Source of the DNA: Devosia sp.
GTDB taxonomy: Bacteria; Pseudomonadota; Alphaproteobacteria; Rhizobiales; Devosiaceae
NCBI RefSeq assembly: GCF_017307495.1
Contig: NZ_JAFKHE010000017.1
Location: 101,087 to 165,086, forward strand
Reading direction: 5' to 3'
Length of the DNA: 64,000 bases
In this document: positions 28,100-37,252 of the stretch, one piece after another
Position numbering within the stretch: the stretch's first letter is position 1
Layout: every line of letters starts with the position of its first letter
The notes under the pieces: model-generated
Database searches by the model: none
Told to the model about the DNA's origin: nothing
What the model saw: the letters and a program-made list of their open reading frames with translations, nothing else
Program-made: the position numbers and the translations under genes

Positions 28100-29329
28100 C
28101 TATGCGGCCGGTCTCAGCTGGAACGAGGGCGCGCCGCGCTCGCGGATCGGCAGATGGACGGCGGCCGAGGCGAGGCCGAGCAGGATGCCGAGGTACCACA
28201 CGAGGCTGTACGAGCCAGTGTGGTCGAACACGAAGCCACCCAGCCATACGCCGATGAACGAGCCGACCTGATGGCTGAGGAAGGCGACGCCGTAAAGCAT
28301 GCCCATGTAGCGGGCGCCGAAGAACTGCGTCACGAGGCCAGCCGTGGGCGGCACGGTGGAGAGCCAGAGCAGCCCCATTACGCCGGCGAAGGCGTAGGCG
28401 GTAACCTCGGTCACCGGCAGGAAGACGAAGAGCGCGATGGCGACGGCGCGGGTGAAGTAGATCGTCGCCAGCAGCATCTGCTTGGGCACGCGGCCGCCGA
28501 GCCAGCCCGACAGCAGCGATCCCACGATGTTGAACAGCCCGATCACCGCGATGGACCAGCTGCCGGCCTCGGGCGGCAGGCCGCACTGCACGAGGAAGGC
28601 TGGCATGTGCACGTTGATGAAGGCGAGGTGGAAGCCGCAGACGAAGAAGCCGACGACCAGGAGCCGGTACGAGCTGAAGCCCCAGGCCCGGCGCAGCGCC
28701 TCGCGGAATGGCATCTCGACGTGCCCGCCCGCCCGTTCCGACCGTCCGCGCAGCGCATAGGCCAGCGGGATGATCAGGACCAGCAGCGCACCGGCATAGA
28801 GCAAGGTGCTCTGCCAGCCGAAGCCGGAGATCAGGGCCTGGCCGATCGGGGCGAACAGGAACTGGCCGAACGACGATGCCGCGGTGGCAATGCCGAAGAT
28901 CAGGGTGCGCTTCTCCTGCGGCACCGAGCGGCCGAAGGCCACCATGACGATGGAGAACGACGACGTCGCGATGCCGACGCCGGTGACGATGCCGGCACTG
29001 AGGTTGAGCAGGGTACCGGTGGGCGAAACGACCATCAGCGCGAGGCCGATGGCGTAGATGACGAGGCCGCCAACGATCACACGGGCGGTGCCGTAACGGT
29101 CGGCAAGCGCGCCGGCGAAAGGCTGGGCCACGCCCCAGGCTAGGTTCTGGATGGCCATGGCCATGCCCCATGCCTCCCGCGTCAGCCCAAGGTCGCCGGT
29201 CACCGGCAGCGTCAGCAGGCCAAAGCTGGTACGGATGCCGTTGGTCGCCGCCGCAATGAGGCAGCCGCACACGATCAACGCCAGCAGCGGTACGGCAACG
29301 GAGTTGCGGGTGACGGCGATCGACGACAT
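28100..29329 (-). CDS. MFS transporter (monocarboxylate/oxalate-formate-like)
   Basis: 409 residues, about 12 helices. NGIRTSFGLLTLPVTGDLGLTREAWGMAMAIQNL and QPFAGALADRYGTARVIVGG place it among the YbfB/oxalate-formate/monocarboxylate-like MFS proteins; GARYMGMLYGVAFLSHQVGSFIGVWLGG near the end is also typical. Direction of transport and substrate are unknown. The short region upstream carries a GTGT-N4-ACAC palindrome similar to the MarR-associated operators at 10.8 and 11.3 kb. Confidence 0.83.
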   Translation of the reverse strand: MSSIAVTRNSVAVPLLALIVCGCLIAAATNGIRTSFGLLTLPVTGDLGLTREAWGMAMAIQNLAWGVAQPFAGALADRYGTARVIVGGLVIYAIGLALMVVSPTGTLLNLSAGIVTGVGIATSSFSIVMVAFGRSVPQEKRTLIFGIATAASSFGQFLFAPIGQALISGFGWQSTLLYAGALLVLIIPLAYALRGRSERAGGHVEMPFREALRRAWGFSSYRLLVVGFFVCGFHLAFINVHMPAFLVQCGLPPEAGSWSIAVIGLFNIVGSLLSGWLGGRVPKQMLLATIYFTRAVAIALFVFLPVTEVTAYAFAGVMGLLWLSTVPPTAGLVTQFFGARYMGMLYGVAFLSHQVGSFIGVWLGGFVFDHTGSYSLVWYLGILLGLASAAVHLPIRERGAPSFQLRPAA

Positions 29330-29351
29330 GACGGGGGACTCGGTGATTGGG

Positions 29352-29367
29352 CCGTGTGTCTACACCC
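29352..29367. promoter_or_regulatory. Possible operator resembling the MarR sites
   Basis: CCGTGTGTCTACACCC matches the operator before the fabF-like gene at 12 of 16 positions and has the same GTGT-N4-ACAC frame. It lies 22 bases upstream of the MFS start codon (minus strand). A palindrome of this simple form can occur about once in 64 kb by chance, so confidence is low. Confidence 0.3.
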
Positions 29368-29492
29368 CGTCCCGGGGCGCGGGAAATGCATTTGCGTGAT
29401 GGCTGCGATCACGACAAACGATGGCGGGCCTGATTGCCGCAGTTGATCGCCGCGGCAGGTAGACTATCTAGAGGGCAAACCGGAGTCGTGCC

Positions 29493-29804
29493 GTGATCCG
29501 CCACATCGTCTTCTTCACCGCCAGGCCTGAGCGTGTCGACGCCGTGGTCGAGGGCCTGCAGTTGCTGGGCCAGATTCCGCACTCCCAGCATTTCGAGGTG
29601 ACACGTAACGCCAAGGTGGACCAGATCGCCAACGAGGTCGATGTGGTGGTCTATGCCGAGTTCGCCGACGAGGCGGCACTGGCGGCCTACAAGGCGCACC
29701 CACTCTATGCCGAGGCCACCAAACGCGTTCGGCCGCTGCGGGAGCTCCGCTATGCGGCCGATTTCAAAGCGCGGGAGAAGCTGGCGCTCAAGCGGTCTGC
29801 TTGA
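29493..29804 (+). CDS. Dabb (stress-responsive A/B barrel) protein
   Basis: 103 residues with a dimeric alpha+beta barrel (Dabb) layout: MIRHIVFFTAR at the start, a central DVVVYAEFADEAALAAYKAHPLY and a terminal strand. Homologues are small stress-associated or cyclase-like proteins with few defined functions. GTG start 29493. The last 17 bases overlap the 3' end of grxD on the opposite strand. A second Dabb gene lies at 62981-63271. Confidence 0.8.
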   Translation: MIRHIVFFTARPERVDAVVEGLQLLGQIPHSQHFEVTRNAKVDQIANEVDVVVYAEFADEAALAAYKAHPLYAEATKRVRPLRELRYAADFKAREKLALKRSA

Positions 29805-30123
29805 CGGCAATGCCCTTGTCGGCGAGGTGCGACTGCAGTTCGCCGGCCTGGAACATCTCGGTGATGATGTCGGCGCCGCCGACGAACTCGCCCTTGACGT
29901 AGAGCTGCGGAATGGTTGGCCAGTTGGTGTAGGCCTTGATGCCTTCGCGCAACTCCTGGCTTTCCAGCACGTTGGCGCTGTCATACTCGACGCCGAGGTA
30001 GTTGAGGATCTGGACGACGCGGCCGGAGAAACCGCACATCGGGAAGTCCGGCGTGCCCTTCATGTACAGGAAGACGTCGTTGTTCTTCACCTGCTCGTCG
30101 ATCAGCGCGTTGATGTCGCTCAT
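29788..30123 (-). CDS. grxD: Monothiol glutaredoxin, Grx4 family
   Basis: 111-residue CGFS-type glutaredoxin with Cys30 in MCGFS, preceded by KGTPDFP and followed by NWPTIPQLYVKGEFVGGADI (glutathione-binding TIPQ and GG-D). These proteins bind a bridging [2Fe-2S] cluster with glutathione and partner with BolA in iron-sulfur trafficking. A bolA gene lies upstream in the same direction, separated by a HAD gene. Start at ATG 30123; the frame extends five codons further. The 3' end overlaps the convergent Dabb gene. Confidence 0.95.
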   Translation of the reverse strand: MSDINALIDEQVKNNDVFLYMKGTPDFPMCGFSGRVVQILNYLGVEYDSANVLESQELREGIKAYTNWPTIPQLYVKGEFVGGADIITEMFQAGELQSHLADKGIAVKQTA

Positions 30124-30244
30124 GTGAATGCCTTTCATGCCGCCGGGCAGAACGCCGGCGCGTCAGTGACGTAGATAATCCCGTGTCCCCGCGCTGTCGA
30201 GTGCCTGCCATCGGTATTTGACGATGGACAGGCCTGTGGAGTGG

Positions 30245-30871
30245 TCAACCCAGCCGTTCCGCCACCCACGGATGGCTCGTGACATCCGCCAGGTCGTCAT
30301 ACTGCACCGCCTCCCAGCCGTGCTGGCGCGCGCCCTTCACCACGTCTTCGCGATCGTCGAAGAACAGGGGCGGCTCGTGCTGCGGCCCGATGCGATTGCT
30401 GATCCACTCGAAATACGGCTTGTGCGGCTTGATGTGGCCGATGCGGGCGGAGTGGAAGATGTCCTCGAAGACCTCGCCGAACTGCAATTGCTGCCATAGC
30501 CACTGGGCGCGCATGTGCTCCTGGTTGGTGGCGATGTACAGCCGGCTGTCGCCCCGGGCCTTCAGCTGGCCGACGATGTCGAGCAGCGGGCGGTTGACGT
30601 TGCTGTCCTTGCCCAACCAGTAGCCGACAAAGGCCATGGAGGGGCCGCGATAGCCGAGCCGGGGCAGGGTACGGTCCAGCGCCTCGAGCAGCGAGATCTG
30701 TCCCACGATCACCTTCTTGATGAAGATGTCGTAGATGAACTCCTCGCGGAAGCGATCCGGATCGACGCCCATGTCCGCGAGCAGCGTCGCATCCCACTTC
30801 ACCTGCTTTTCTGGCCTGGCGTGATAGCCGTGCACGAGCACGCCATCGACGTCGAACAGGACTGTTCTCAA
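30245..30871 (-). CDS. HAD-superfamily hydrolase
   Basis: 208-residue haloacid-dehalogenase-like protein. Motif I is LFDVDGVLV with Asp7 and Asp9, motif II is near YIATNQE, motif III lysine is in IGHIKPHKPYF and motif IV is FFDDRED. The alpha-helical cap between about 20 and 95 makes it a C1-cap HAD, similar to epoxide-hydrolase-N or phosphoglycolate-phosphatase-like proteins. Substrate unknown. It sits between bolA and grxD, genes that are usually next to each other. Confidence 0.83.
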   Translation of the reverse strand: MRTVLFDVDGVLVHGYHARPEKQVKWDATLLADMGVDPDRFREEFIYDIFIKKVIVGQISLLEALDRTLPRLGYRGPSMAFVGYWLGKDSNVNRPLLDIVGQLKARGDSRLYIATNQEHMRAQWLWQQLQFGEVFEDIFHSARIGHIKPHKPYFEWISNRIGPQHEPPLFFDDREDVVKGARQHGWEAVQYDDLADVTSHPWVAERLG

Positions 30872-30922
30872 TCGGATGCTCCTTCTTGTCCTCCCTCGCG
30901 GGGCGGGGAGGACAAGGAAAGG

Positions 30923-31150
30923 TCAATCGGGCGCCTTGGTCTGCAGGGCTAGCGAGTGCAGCACGGTGCCCATGTCGGCCCCGAACGCGGCGTTCACCAT
31001 CTGGTGCTGCTGGACGCGGGTCTTGCCGCGAAACTGTTCGGAGATCACGGTCGCCGCGTAGTGATCGCCGTCGCCGGCGAGATCACGGATCTCGACCTTG
31101 GCGTCTGGAAGCGCCTTGAGGATGCGCTTTTCGATTTCGTTTGCAGCCAT
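30923..31150 (-). CDS. bolA: BolA-family protein
   Basis: 75-residue small BolA protein (BolA2-like) with the class II KH-type fold: EIEKRILKALPDAKVEIRDLAGDGDHYAATVIS, then FRGKTRVQQHQMVNAAFG, where the conserved His serves as cluster ligand in BolA-glutaredoxin complexes. Works with the CGFS glutaredoxin encoded just downstream. Start at ATG 31150 (MAANEIEK), two codons inside the open frame. Confidence 0.93.
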   Translation of the reverse strand: MAANEIEKRILKALPDAKVEIRDLAGDGDHYAATVISEQFRGKTRVQQHQMVNAAFGADMGTVLHSLALQTKAPD

Positions 31151-31266
31151 TGCCATGGTGGGGTCCCCCGGGGTGAGTCACTGTGCCGAGATATGGCACG
31201 CGAGGCGGGGCGCTTCAACGCAAGCGGGCGCCGGTCCCCCGACGCCCGCCGCAGTCCTTGCTGCGA

Positions 31267-31779
31267 TCAGGCCGCCTGCCGCCTGGGCAGCTTCCAGTTG
31301 GGGCGCGGGAAGTGACAGGTGTAGCCGTTCGGGATGCGCTGCAGGTAGTCCTGATGCTCCGGCTCGGCCTCCCAGAACGGGCCGACCGGCTGGATTTCCG
31401 TCACGACCTTGCCCGGCCAGATGCCGGAGGCGTCGACGTCCCTGATGGTCTCCTCGGCAACGGCCTTCTGCTCCGGCGAGGTGTAGTAGATCGCCGAGCG
31501 ATAGCTCGTCCCGATGTCGTTGCCCTGGCGGTTCTTTGTCGAAGGATCGTGGATCTGGAAGAAGAACTCGAGGATATCGCGGTAGCTGATGCGGCTGGGA
31601 TCGAAGACGATCTCGACCGCTTCGGCATGCGTGCCATGGTTGCGGTAGGTGGCATTGGGAACGTCGCCGCCCGAGTAGCCGACGCGGGTCGAGATCACCC
31701 CGTCCTTGTGGCGCAGCAGCTCCTGCACGCCCCAGAAGCACCCGCCAGCGAGGACCGCCCGCTCGGTATTGGTCGTCAT
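31267..31779 (-). CDS. msrA: Peptide-methionine (S)-S-oxide reductase
   Basis: 170-residue MsrA that reduces S-methionine sulfoxide in oxidised proteins. The catalytic GCFWG contains Cys14; [23 protein letters not shown] and [14 protein letters not shown] are family blocks. No MsrB domain is fused, and the distal resolving cysteine seen in some MsrA proteins is absent: the only other cysteine is in YTCHFP. Start at ATG 31779. Its start codon overlaps the stop of the LysR remnant (ATGA). Confidence 0.95.
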   Translation of the reverse strand: MTTNTERAVLAGGCFWGVQELLRHKDGVISTRVGYSGGDVPNATYRNHGTHAEAVEIVFDPSRISYRDILEFFFQIHDPSTKNRQGNDIGTSYRSAIYYTSPEQKAVAEETIRDVDASGIWPGKVVTEIQPVGPFWEAEPEHQDYLQRIPNGYTCHFPRPNWKLPRRQAA

Positions 31780-31985
31780 GATGAGCTCTCCAGGTTGGAA
31801 CACGCCCTATATACGCAGTCCGGGCGCGAAATGTTACATCGGCTCACGGATTTGGCATCTGCGAGTGCCTCGATCCGGCGGGCGACGGTGGTCTGGTTGA
31901 CGCCGAGGCTGCGGGCGGCGGCGAGCGTCGAGCCCGCGCGGGCAACCGCGATCAGGTAGCGGGCATCGTTCCAGTCAAACGCCAC
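31776..31985 (-). pseudogene. Truncated LysR-type regulator (HTH only)
   Basis: About 69 codons from GTG 31985. The encoded WNDARYLIAVARAGSTLAAA plus RSLGVNQTTVARRIEAL is the winged-helix N-terminus of a LysR regulator, but after RRIEALA the sequence turns into unrelated [14 protein letters not shown] and stops after about 20 residues. The whole effector-binding domain is missing. It begins five bases after purL and its TGA overlaps the msrA ATG. Most likely the remnant of a deleted gene; expression as a small HTH peptide cannot be ruled out. Confidence 0.6.
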
Positions 31986-31990
31986 GGGCG

Positions 31991-34222
31991 TCAGACTTCG
32001 GTGATCTCGCCGGCCATGAAGGTCGGGAACCAGCCTTCGTGCGCGGCGCGCAGCTCGCTGACCGGCACCGGACGGGCCTCGCCGAGCGTCAGGCTGTCGC
32101 CGCCGGTTGTCCCGATCCACGGCGCGAAGACGCCGGCATAGGGGTAGATGTCGGCGTAGAACTTCTCGAGGTTGTCGCGCGTCATGGTGACGAGGTAGCG
32201 GCCCTGGTCCTCGCCGAAGAACAGCGGGATCGGATCGCCGTCGTCGAGCTGGTTGACCGTGGCGCCGATGCCGCCGGCCAGCGCCATCTCGGCGAGGCCG
32301 ATGGCGAGACCGCCGTCCGACAGGTCGTGCACGGCGGTGGCGATGCCGTCGCGGATGAGGATGCGGACGAGGTCGCCGACCTTCTTCTCATGTTCGAGGT
32401 TCACCGGCGGGGGCGTGCCGTCCTTGCGGCCGAAAATCTCGCGCAGGTAGACCGACTGGCCGAGATGGGTGCCCCACCAGTCGGGGGCGCCGAAAAGCAA
32501 GATCGGCTGGTCCTCGCCGGCAAACCCGGCGCGGACCATCTTCGACCAATCGGGAATCAGGCCGACGCCGCCGATGGTCGGGGTCGGCATGATGCCGCGC
32601 CCGTTGGTCTCGTTGTAGAGCGAGACGTTGCCCGAAACGATCGGGAAGCCCAGCGCCCGGCAGGCGTCGCCGATACCCTTGATAGCATGCACCAGCTGCC
32701 CCATGATTTCCGGGCGCTCGGGATTGCCGAAATTGAGGTTGTCGGTCGCCGCCAGTGGATCGGCACCGGTAGCCGTCAGGTTACGCCAGCACTCGGCAAC
32801 GGCCTGCTTGCCGCCCTCGTAGGCGTCCGCCTCGCAGTAGCGCGGGGTGACGTCGGAGGTGAAGGCGAGGGCCTTGGTCGGGTGGCCTTCGACGCGGATC
32901 ACGCCGGCATCGCCGCCCGGACGCTGCAGCGAGTTGCCCTGGATCAGGGTATCGTACTGCTCATAGACCCAGCGGCGCGAACTCAGGTTCGGCGAGCCGA
33001 GCAGGCGGAGCAGGGCATCGGCCACGTCCATCTGCGGAATGTCGTCGGCGGCCAGCGGCCTGGGCGGAACGGGCGCGATCCACGGCCGGTCGTATTCGGG
33101 TGCCTGGTCGCCCAGGTCCTTGATCGGGAGGTTCGCCACCTCTTCGCCCTTCCAGATGACGCGGAAGCGCAGGTCGTCGGTCGTGTGGCCGACGGTGGCG
33201 AAGTCGAGTTCCCACTTGTCGAACATCGCGCGGGCAATCGCCTCCTTGTCCGGGTTCAGCACCATGAGCATGCGCTCCTGGCTCTCGGACAGCATCATCT
33301 CGTAGGGCGTCATGCCCTCTTCGCGGGTGGGCACCATGTCGAGGTTGAGCTCGATGCCCAGGTCGCCCTTGGCCCCCATTTCCACCGATGAGCTGGTCAG
33401 GCCGGCGGCCCCCATGTCCTGGATGGCGATCACGGCGCCGGTGGCCATCAGCTCCAGGCAGGCTTCCAGCAAGCGCTTCTCGGTGAAGGGGTCGCCGACC
33501 TGCACGGTAGGGCGCTTCTCCTCGATGTCGTCGCCGAACTCGGCCGAAGCCATGGTGGCGCCGCCGACGCCGTCGCGTCCCGTCTTGGCGCCGAGGTAGA
33601 CGACCGGCAGGCCGACGCCCCTCGCCTTGGAGTAGAAGATCTTGTCGGTATCGGCGAGGCCGGCCGCGAAGGCGTTGACCAGGATATTGCCGTTGTAGCG
33701 CTCGTCGAACTCGACCTCGCCGCCCACCGTAGGCACGCCGAAGGAGTTGCCGTAGCCGCCGATGCCGGCGACGACGCCGGCGACGAGGTGCCTGGTCTTC
33801 TCGTGCTCGGGCGCGCCGAAGCGCAGGGCGTTCATCGCCGCCACCGGGCGGGCGCCCATGGTGAAGACGTCGCGCAGGATGCCGCCCACGCCGGTCGCCG
33901 CGCCCTGGTAGGGCTCGATGTAGCTCGGGTGGTTGTGCGATTCCATCTTGAACACAATCGCCTGGCCGTCGCCGATGTCGACGACGCCGGCATTCTCGCC
34001 CGGCCCCTGGATCACGCGCTCACCACTGGTTGGCAGGGTGCGCAGCCACTTCTTGGAGCTCTTGTACGAGCAGTGCTCGTTCCACATCGCCGAAAAGATG
34101 CCGAGCTCGGTGTAGGTCGGCGGCCGACCGATCAGCTGCAGGATCTTCTGGTACTCGTCGAGCTTCAGCCCGTGGTCGGCAACGAGCTCGGGAGTGATGG
34201 CAATGTGGTTGTTGAAGGTCAT
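31991..34222 (-). CDS. purL: Phosphoribosylformylglycinamidine synthase subunit PurL
   Basis: 743-residue small-type PurL, the ATP-dependent synthetase subunit of FGAM synthase; it needs PurQ (glutaminase) and PurS (bridge), both encoded downstream in coordinate but upstream in transcription. Landmarks are [43 protein letters not shown], and the repeated half beginning near [28 protein letters not shown]. Length is normal for the three-subunit type. Confidence 0.97.
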   Translation of the reverse strand: MTFNNHIAITPELVADHGLKLDEYQKILQLIGRPPTYTELGIFSAMWNEHCSYKSSKKWLRTLPTSGERVIQGPGENAGVVDIGDGQAIVFKMESHNHPSYIEPYQGAATGVGGILRDVFTMGARPVAAMNALRFGAPEHEKTRHLVAGVVAGIGGYGNSFGVPTVGGEVEFDERYNGNILVNAFAAGLADTDKIFYSKARGVGLPVVYLGAKTGRDGVGGATMASAEFGDDIEEKRPTVQVGDPFTEKRLLEACLELMATGAVIAIQDMGAAGLTSSSVEMGAKGDLGIELNLDMVPTREEGMTPYEMMLSESQERMLMVLNPDKEAIARAMFDKWELDFATVGHTTDDLRFRVIWKGEEVANLPIKDLGDQAPEYDRPWIAPVPPRPLAADDIPQMDVADALLRLLGSPNLSSRRWVYEQYDTLIQGNSLQRPGGDAGVIRVEGHPTKALAFTSDVTPRYCEADAYEGGKQAVAECWRNLTATGADPLAATDNLNFGNPERPEIMGQLVHAIKGIGDACRALGFPIVSGNVSLYNETNGRGIMPTPTIGGVGLIPDWSKMVRAGFAGEDQPILLFGAPDWWGTHLGQSVYLREIFGRKDGTPPPVNLEHEKKVGDLVRILIRDGIATAVHDLSDGGLAIGLAEMALAGGIGATVNQLDDGDPIPLFFGEDQGRYLVTMTRDNLEKFYADIYPYAGVFAPWIGTTGGDSLTLGEARPVPVSELRAAHEGWFPTFMAGEITEV

Positions 34223-34291
34223 GCGATTCCGGCCTCGATCCGCTTGCTGCCGCTATAGCGGAAGGGACAGCCGAACGTCACCAAAAATGCC

Positions 34292-34762
34292 CTAGATGTC
34301 ACCGCCTACCAGCATGGCGAGGCTGGAATTGTAGTATTGCGGATTGCCGGTCACTTCGTTGCCCAGCCAGTCGGGCAGGGCGAGCTGGCCGGTGGGGCTC
34401 TCGAGCTCCACTTCGGCGATGACCAGTCCACGGTGGCGACCGCCGAACTCGTCCACCACCCATTCCCCGCCGGGAAGGTCGAGGCGGTGTCGGGTCTTGT
34501 CGATCTGCGCCCCGCGGCTGAGGCCGAGCAGCTGGCGGGCGTCGGCTATCGGCACCTCGTATTCGAACTCCGCGCGAGCCAGGGCCGAGCCGCCGCTCTT
34601 GATGGTGATGAAGCCCTGGCGGTCGTCGACGGTGCGGACGCGGACGGTGACGCCGGAGCCGCCAGTACTCAGGTAGCCCTGGCGCAGGGTGTGGCTACTT
34701 GCGACAAGCGGTCGCCAGCCGTCCGAGGCAACCAGGAACTTTCGCTCGATCTCGATCGCCAT
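34292..34762 (-). CDS. CYTH-domain protein
   Basis: 156-residue CYTH (triphosphate tunnel metalloenzyme) protein. The N-terminal EIERKFLV is the ExExK signature; strands with alternating charged residues (RVRTVDDRQGFITIKSG, AEFEYEVPI, KTRHRLDL, VIAEVELES) line the tunnel. Such enzymes hydrolyse inorganic triphosphate or bind polyphosphate. Its ATG directly follows the TAG of the CHAD gene with no gap, so the pair is translationally coupled. Confidence 0.9.
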   Translation of the reverse strand: MAIEIERKFLVASDGWRPLVASSHTLRQGYLSTGGSGVTVRVRTVDDRQGFITIKSGGSALARAEFEYEVPIADARQLLGLSRGAQIDKTRHRLDLPGGEWVVDEFGGRHRGLVIAEVELESPTGQLALPDWLGNEVTGNPQYYNSSLAMLVGGDI

Positions 34763-35638
34763 CTACTCAGCTGCCTCTCTCGCGGGCCAGGTCTCCAGAT
34801 ACGCGTCGAACCTTGCCTTCAGCGCCTCGGGGCGCTCTGCAAACACCTGCCGGCCGAGAGTGGCGATGCGACGTTCCAGCTCCGCCCGGCGCCGCTCGAT
34901 GGCATCGGCGAGGAACCCGGCATCGACCTCGGCGTGCAGGTCGGCCGGCGACCTGGCGATGACCGCCTCCAGTACGGCCAGGTCGTGGTGAAGTCCCAGG
35001 ACCTCGCCAAGATCCCCGGCCGACTTGTAGGCGGAAGGGAGGATATCTTCGGCGCACTCCTCGAGCAGGCCGAGCTGGTTCCAGTGGTACTTGGCGTACT
35101 TTCGCCACTCGTGGAAGGCTTCGTCGGTCCGGTGCTTTTCAGCCAGGCGGCGGCTGCGCCGCGCCCGGCGATATGTGTGCGCCAGACCCGAGGTGAGGCT
35201 GTCGAGGCTGATCCTGCCGACCTTCCAGGTGTCGGTGCGCGCCTGCAGCTCGTGCATGCGGTCGACGAACCGCTGGAGCGCTTCGGCCTCGCCGGCGGCA
35301 TTGCCGGCCTCCCGAGGTGCCGTAGCCACCGGCCGGCCGGCCCAGCGCATCAGGTCGGCAAAGGTGCTGCTGGCCACGCGGATGTCGCGTGCCGCGGACA
35401 GCCCGCGCGCGCAGTCGCGGACGAACCTGTTCTCGTCCCGCAAGGCGTCGAAATCGGGCCTGACCAGGAGAAACAGGGCACGAAGCTTCTTGCACCGGCG
35501 ACGGGCCTCGTGCACCCGTCGCTCCGACGTTTCCGTCTCGTTCCGGGCGCCGTCGATCGCCTTGGCGATCTGCTCACGCGCAATCCGGACAAAGCCCGCG
35601 CCGATGTCGCTATCGGTGCGGGACCAATGAAACCCCAT
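34763..35638 (-). CDS. CHAD-domain protein
   Basis: 291-residue alpha-helical CHAD (conserved histidine) protein with the expected basic helices: VHEARRRCKKLRALF, YRRARRSRRLAEK, and FHEWRKYAKYHWNQL. CHAD domains bind polyphosphate and localise to polyphosphate granules. Here it is encoded separately and just ahead of a CYTH gene; in many bacteria the two are fused in one polypeptide. A role in polyphosphate handling is inferred from the family. Confidence 0.9.
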   Translation of the reverse strand: MGFHWSRTDSDIGAGFVRIAREQIAKAIDGARNETETSERRVHEARRRCKKLRALFLLVRPDFDALRDENRFVRDCARGLSAARDIRVASSTFADLMRWAGRPVATAPREAGNAAGEAEALQRFVDRMHELQARTDTWKVGRISLDSLTSGLAHTYRRARRSRRLAEKHRTDEAFHEWRKYAKYHWNQLGLLEECAEDILPSAYKSAGDLGEVLGLHHDLAVLEAVIARSPADLHAEVDAGFLADAIERRRAELERRIATLGRQVFAERPEALKARFDAYLETWPAREAAE

Positions 35639-35745
35639 GACGATCCTGCGGGCCTGTTGCCACTCGGCGACCTTATGTGCGGGGTTGTGTCACAAACAAG
35701 CCGGACGATGCGGACCGGGTGCGATCGATTGCCGCCGCGGAGACC

Positions 35746-36471
35746 TCAGGCCGCGGTCTTGCCTCGACCCAGCCTGCGGTCCGCCGCGACGACGAGCAGC
35801 GAGAAGAGCGCCACCGCCACGAGCAGCGCTCCCACGCCGATCGCCACCCCGCCGTAGCCGGACTTGTCCGCGTCGAGGATGGCGTATGGGTACTCGTGCA
35901 CAACGGCCCCGCGCAGCAGGACCCAGCCCACGTAGCCGATGCCGGGCAGCAGCATCAGCGGGATGTGCCTGAACCGCAGGATCCCATGCGGCGCGCCCAG
36001 GGCCCACCAGCCGAGGTAGAGGAGCGGCGCGACGTAATGGAGCAGCCAGGTCGCGACCAGCAGCGCGCCTTCCATCCTGAGCGTCGGCGCCAGCATGAAG
36101 TGGTAGTACAGCATGACCAGCGTGATGAAGGCGGCCGCCGAGCCCATCACCACCGGGCGGCGGAACCAACCGAGCCAGCGCACTCCGCTCATCGCCGCGA
36201 GGTAGGTGAGGACCAGCCACAGGTTGGTCAGGTGGGTGAAGAAGGTCCAGAAGTAGATGAGCGTGTCCGGCAGCGATCGCGCCACGGGATTGTCGGCCGT
36301 AGCCGTCGTCACCGATGGGAAGATGACCCAGAAATCGAGGGCAAGACCGACACAGCCGACGGCAATGCCGGCGAGGGCGAGCAGAATCCGCAAGGCAGAA
36401 TCCCGGCAACCAGTTGCACTGGCCGCGACACTATTCGCTTCGCGCTGCCTCGGCCATGGCCCGCTGCCCAT
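35746..36471 (-). CDS. Pr6Pr-family membrane protein
   Basis: Up to 241 residues with six predicted membrane helices and the Pr6Pr-like features FWTFFTHLTNLW, LLHYVAPLLYLGWW and YPYAILDADKSGYGGV. Function of the family is not established. Start is uncertain: ATG 36471 adds a hydrophilic 26-residue leader, while TTG 36393 would begin right before the first helix (LRILLALAGIAVG). It lies 32 bases downstream of purQ. Confidence 0.75.
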   Translation of the reverse strand: MGSGPWPRQREANSVAASATGCRDSALRILLALAGIAVGCVGLALDFWVIFPSVTTATADNPVARSLPDTLIYFWTFFTHLTNLWLVLTYLAAMSGVRWLGWFRRPVVMGSAAAFITLVMLYYHFMLAPTLRMEGALLVATWLLHYVAPLLYLGWWALGAPHGILRFRHIPLMLLPGIGYVGWVLLRGAVVHEYPYAILDADKSGYGGVAIGVGALLVAVALFSLLVVAADRRLGRGKTAA

Positions 36472-36503
36472 TCAAGGCCTGCGGCAACGGTCGGTGGCGG
36501 CCG

Positions 36504-37166
36504 CTACGCGGCCAGCAGCGTTGCGAACAGGGCCCGGCCGTCGGTGCCGCCATGCGCCGCCTCGATCAGGTTCTCGGGATGCGGCATCAGTCCCAGCACG
36601 TTCCTGCTCGCGTTGAAGACGCCGGCAATGTCGTTGATCGAGCCGTTGGGGTTGGTGCCCTCGGCGTAGCGGAAGGCCACCTGGCCATTGCCTTCGACCG
36701 CCCTGAGCGTCTCCGCGTCGGCGAAATAGTTGCCGTCATGATGGGCGACGGGGCAGCGGATGATCTGGCCCTGGGCATAGCCACGGGTGAAGTCGGTGTC
36801 GGCGTTCTCGACCGAGAGCTTGACCTCGCGGCACACGAACCGCAGCGAGGCATTGCGCATCAGCACGCCGGGCACCAGTCCCGACTCGCTGAGAATCTGG
36901 AAGCCGTTGCAGACGCCCATCACCTTGACGCCCTGGGCGGCGCGTTCGCGGATGGTCTGCATCACCGGCGAGCGGGCGGCGATGGCGCCGACGCGCAGGT
37001 AGTCGCCATAGGAGAAGCCACCGGGGATGACGATCAGGTCGACCTTGGGGATCTCGGCATCCTTGTGCCAGACCACGGCCGGAGCCTCGCCACCGATCTT
37101 GGTGAGGGCAGCGATCATGTCGCGATCGCGGTTGAGACCGGGGAACACGACAACGGCGGCTTTCAT
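36504..37166 (-). CDS. purQ: Phosphoribosylformylglycinamidine synthase subunit PurQ
   Basis: 220-residue class I glutamine amidotransferase that supplies ammonia to PurL. The nucleophile is Cys86 in GVCNGFQ, with the catalytic His-Glu pair in PHPE near the C-terminus; [14 protein letters not shown] is the usual PurQ stretch. Start at ATG 37166 ([10 protein letters not shown]), well inside a longer open frame that reaches 37964 by reading through another gene's antisense. Confidence 0.97.
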   Translation of the reverse strand: MKAAVVVFPGLNRDRDMIAALTKIGGEAPAVVWHKDAEIPKVDLIVIPGGFSYGDYLRVGAIAARSPVMQTIRERAAQGVKVMGVCNGFQILSESGLVPGVLMRNASLRFVCREVKLSVENADTDFTRGYAQGQIIRCPVAHHDGNYFADAETLRAVEGNGQVAFRYAEGTNPNGSINDIAGVFNASRNVLGLMPHPENLIEAAHGGTDGRALFATLLAA

Positions 37167-37252
37167 CGGCAGCTCCACTGAGGGGATGCCGATCCTTTGG
37201 TGAGTCTTTGCGGCAAATGCAAGCAGGACCTTGCCCGGGGCCCGAGGGGGGG

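Noticed and set aside
31986..32120. Extending the LysR remnant further upstream
   Set aside because: The extension lies antisense-free within the purL coding region in another frame and has no LysR homology; the HTH starts at GTG 31985.
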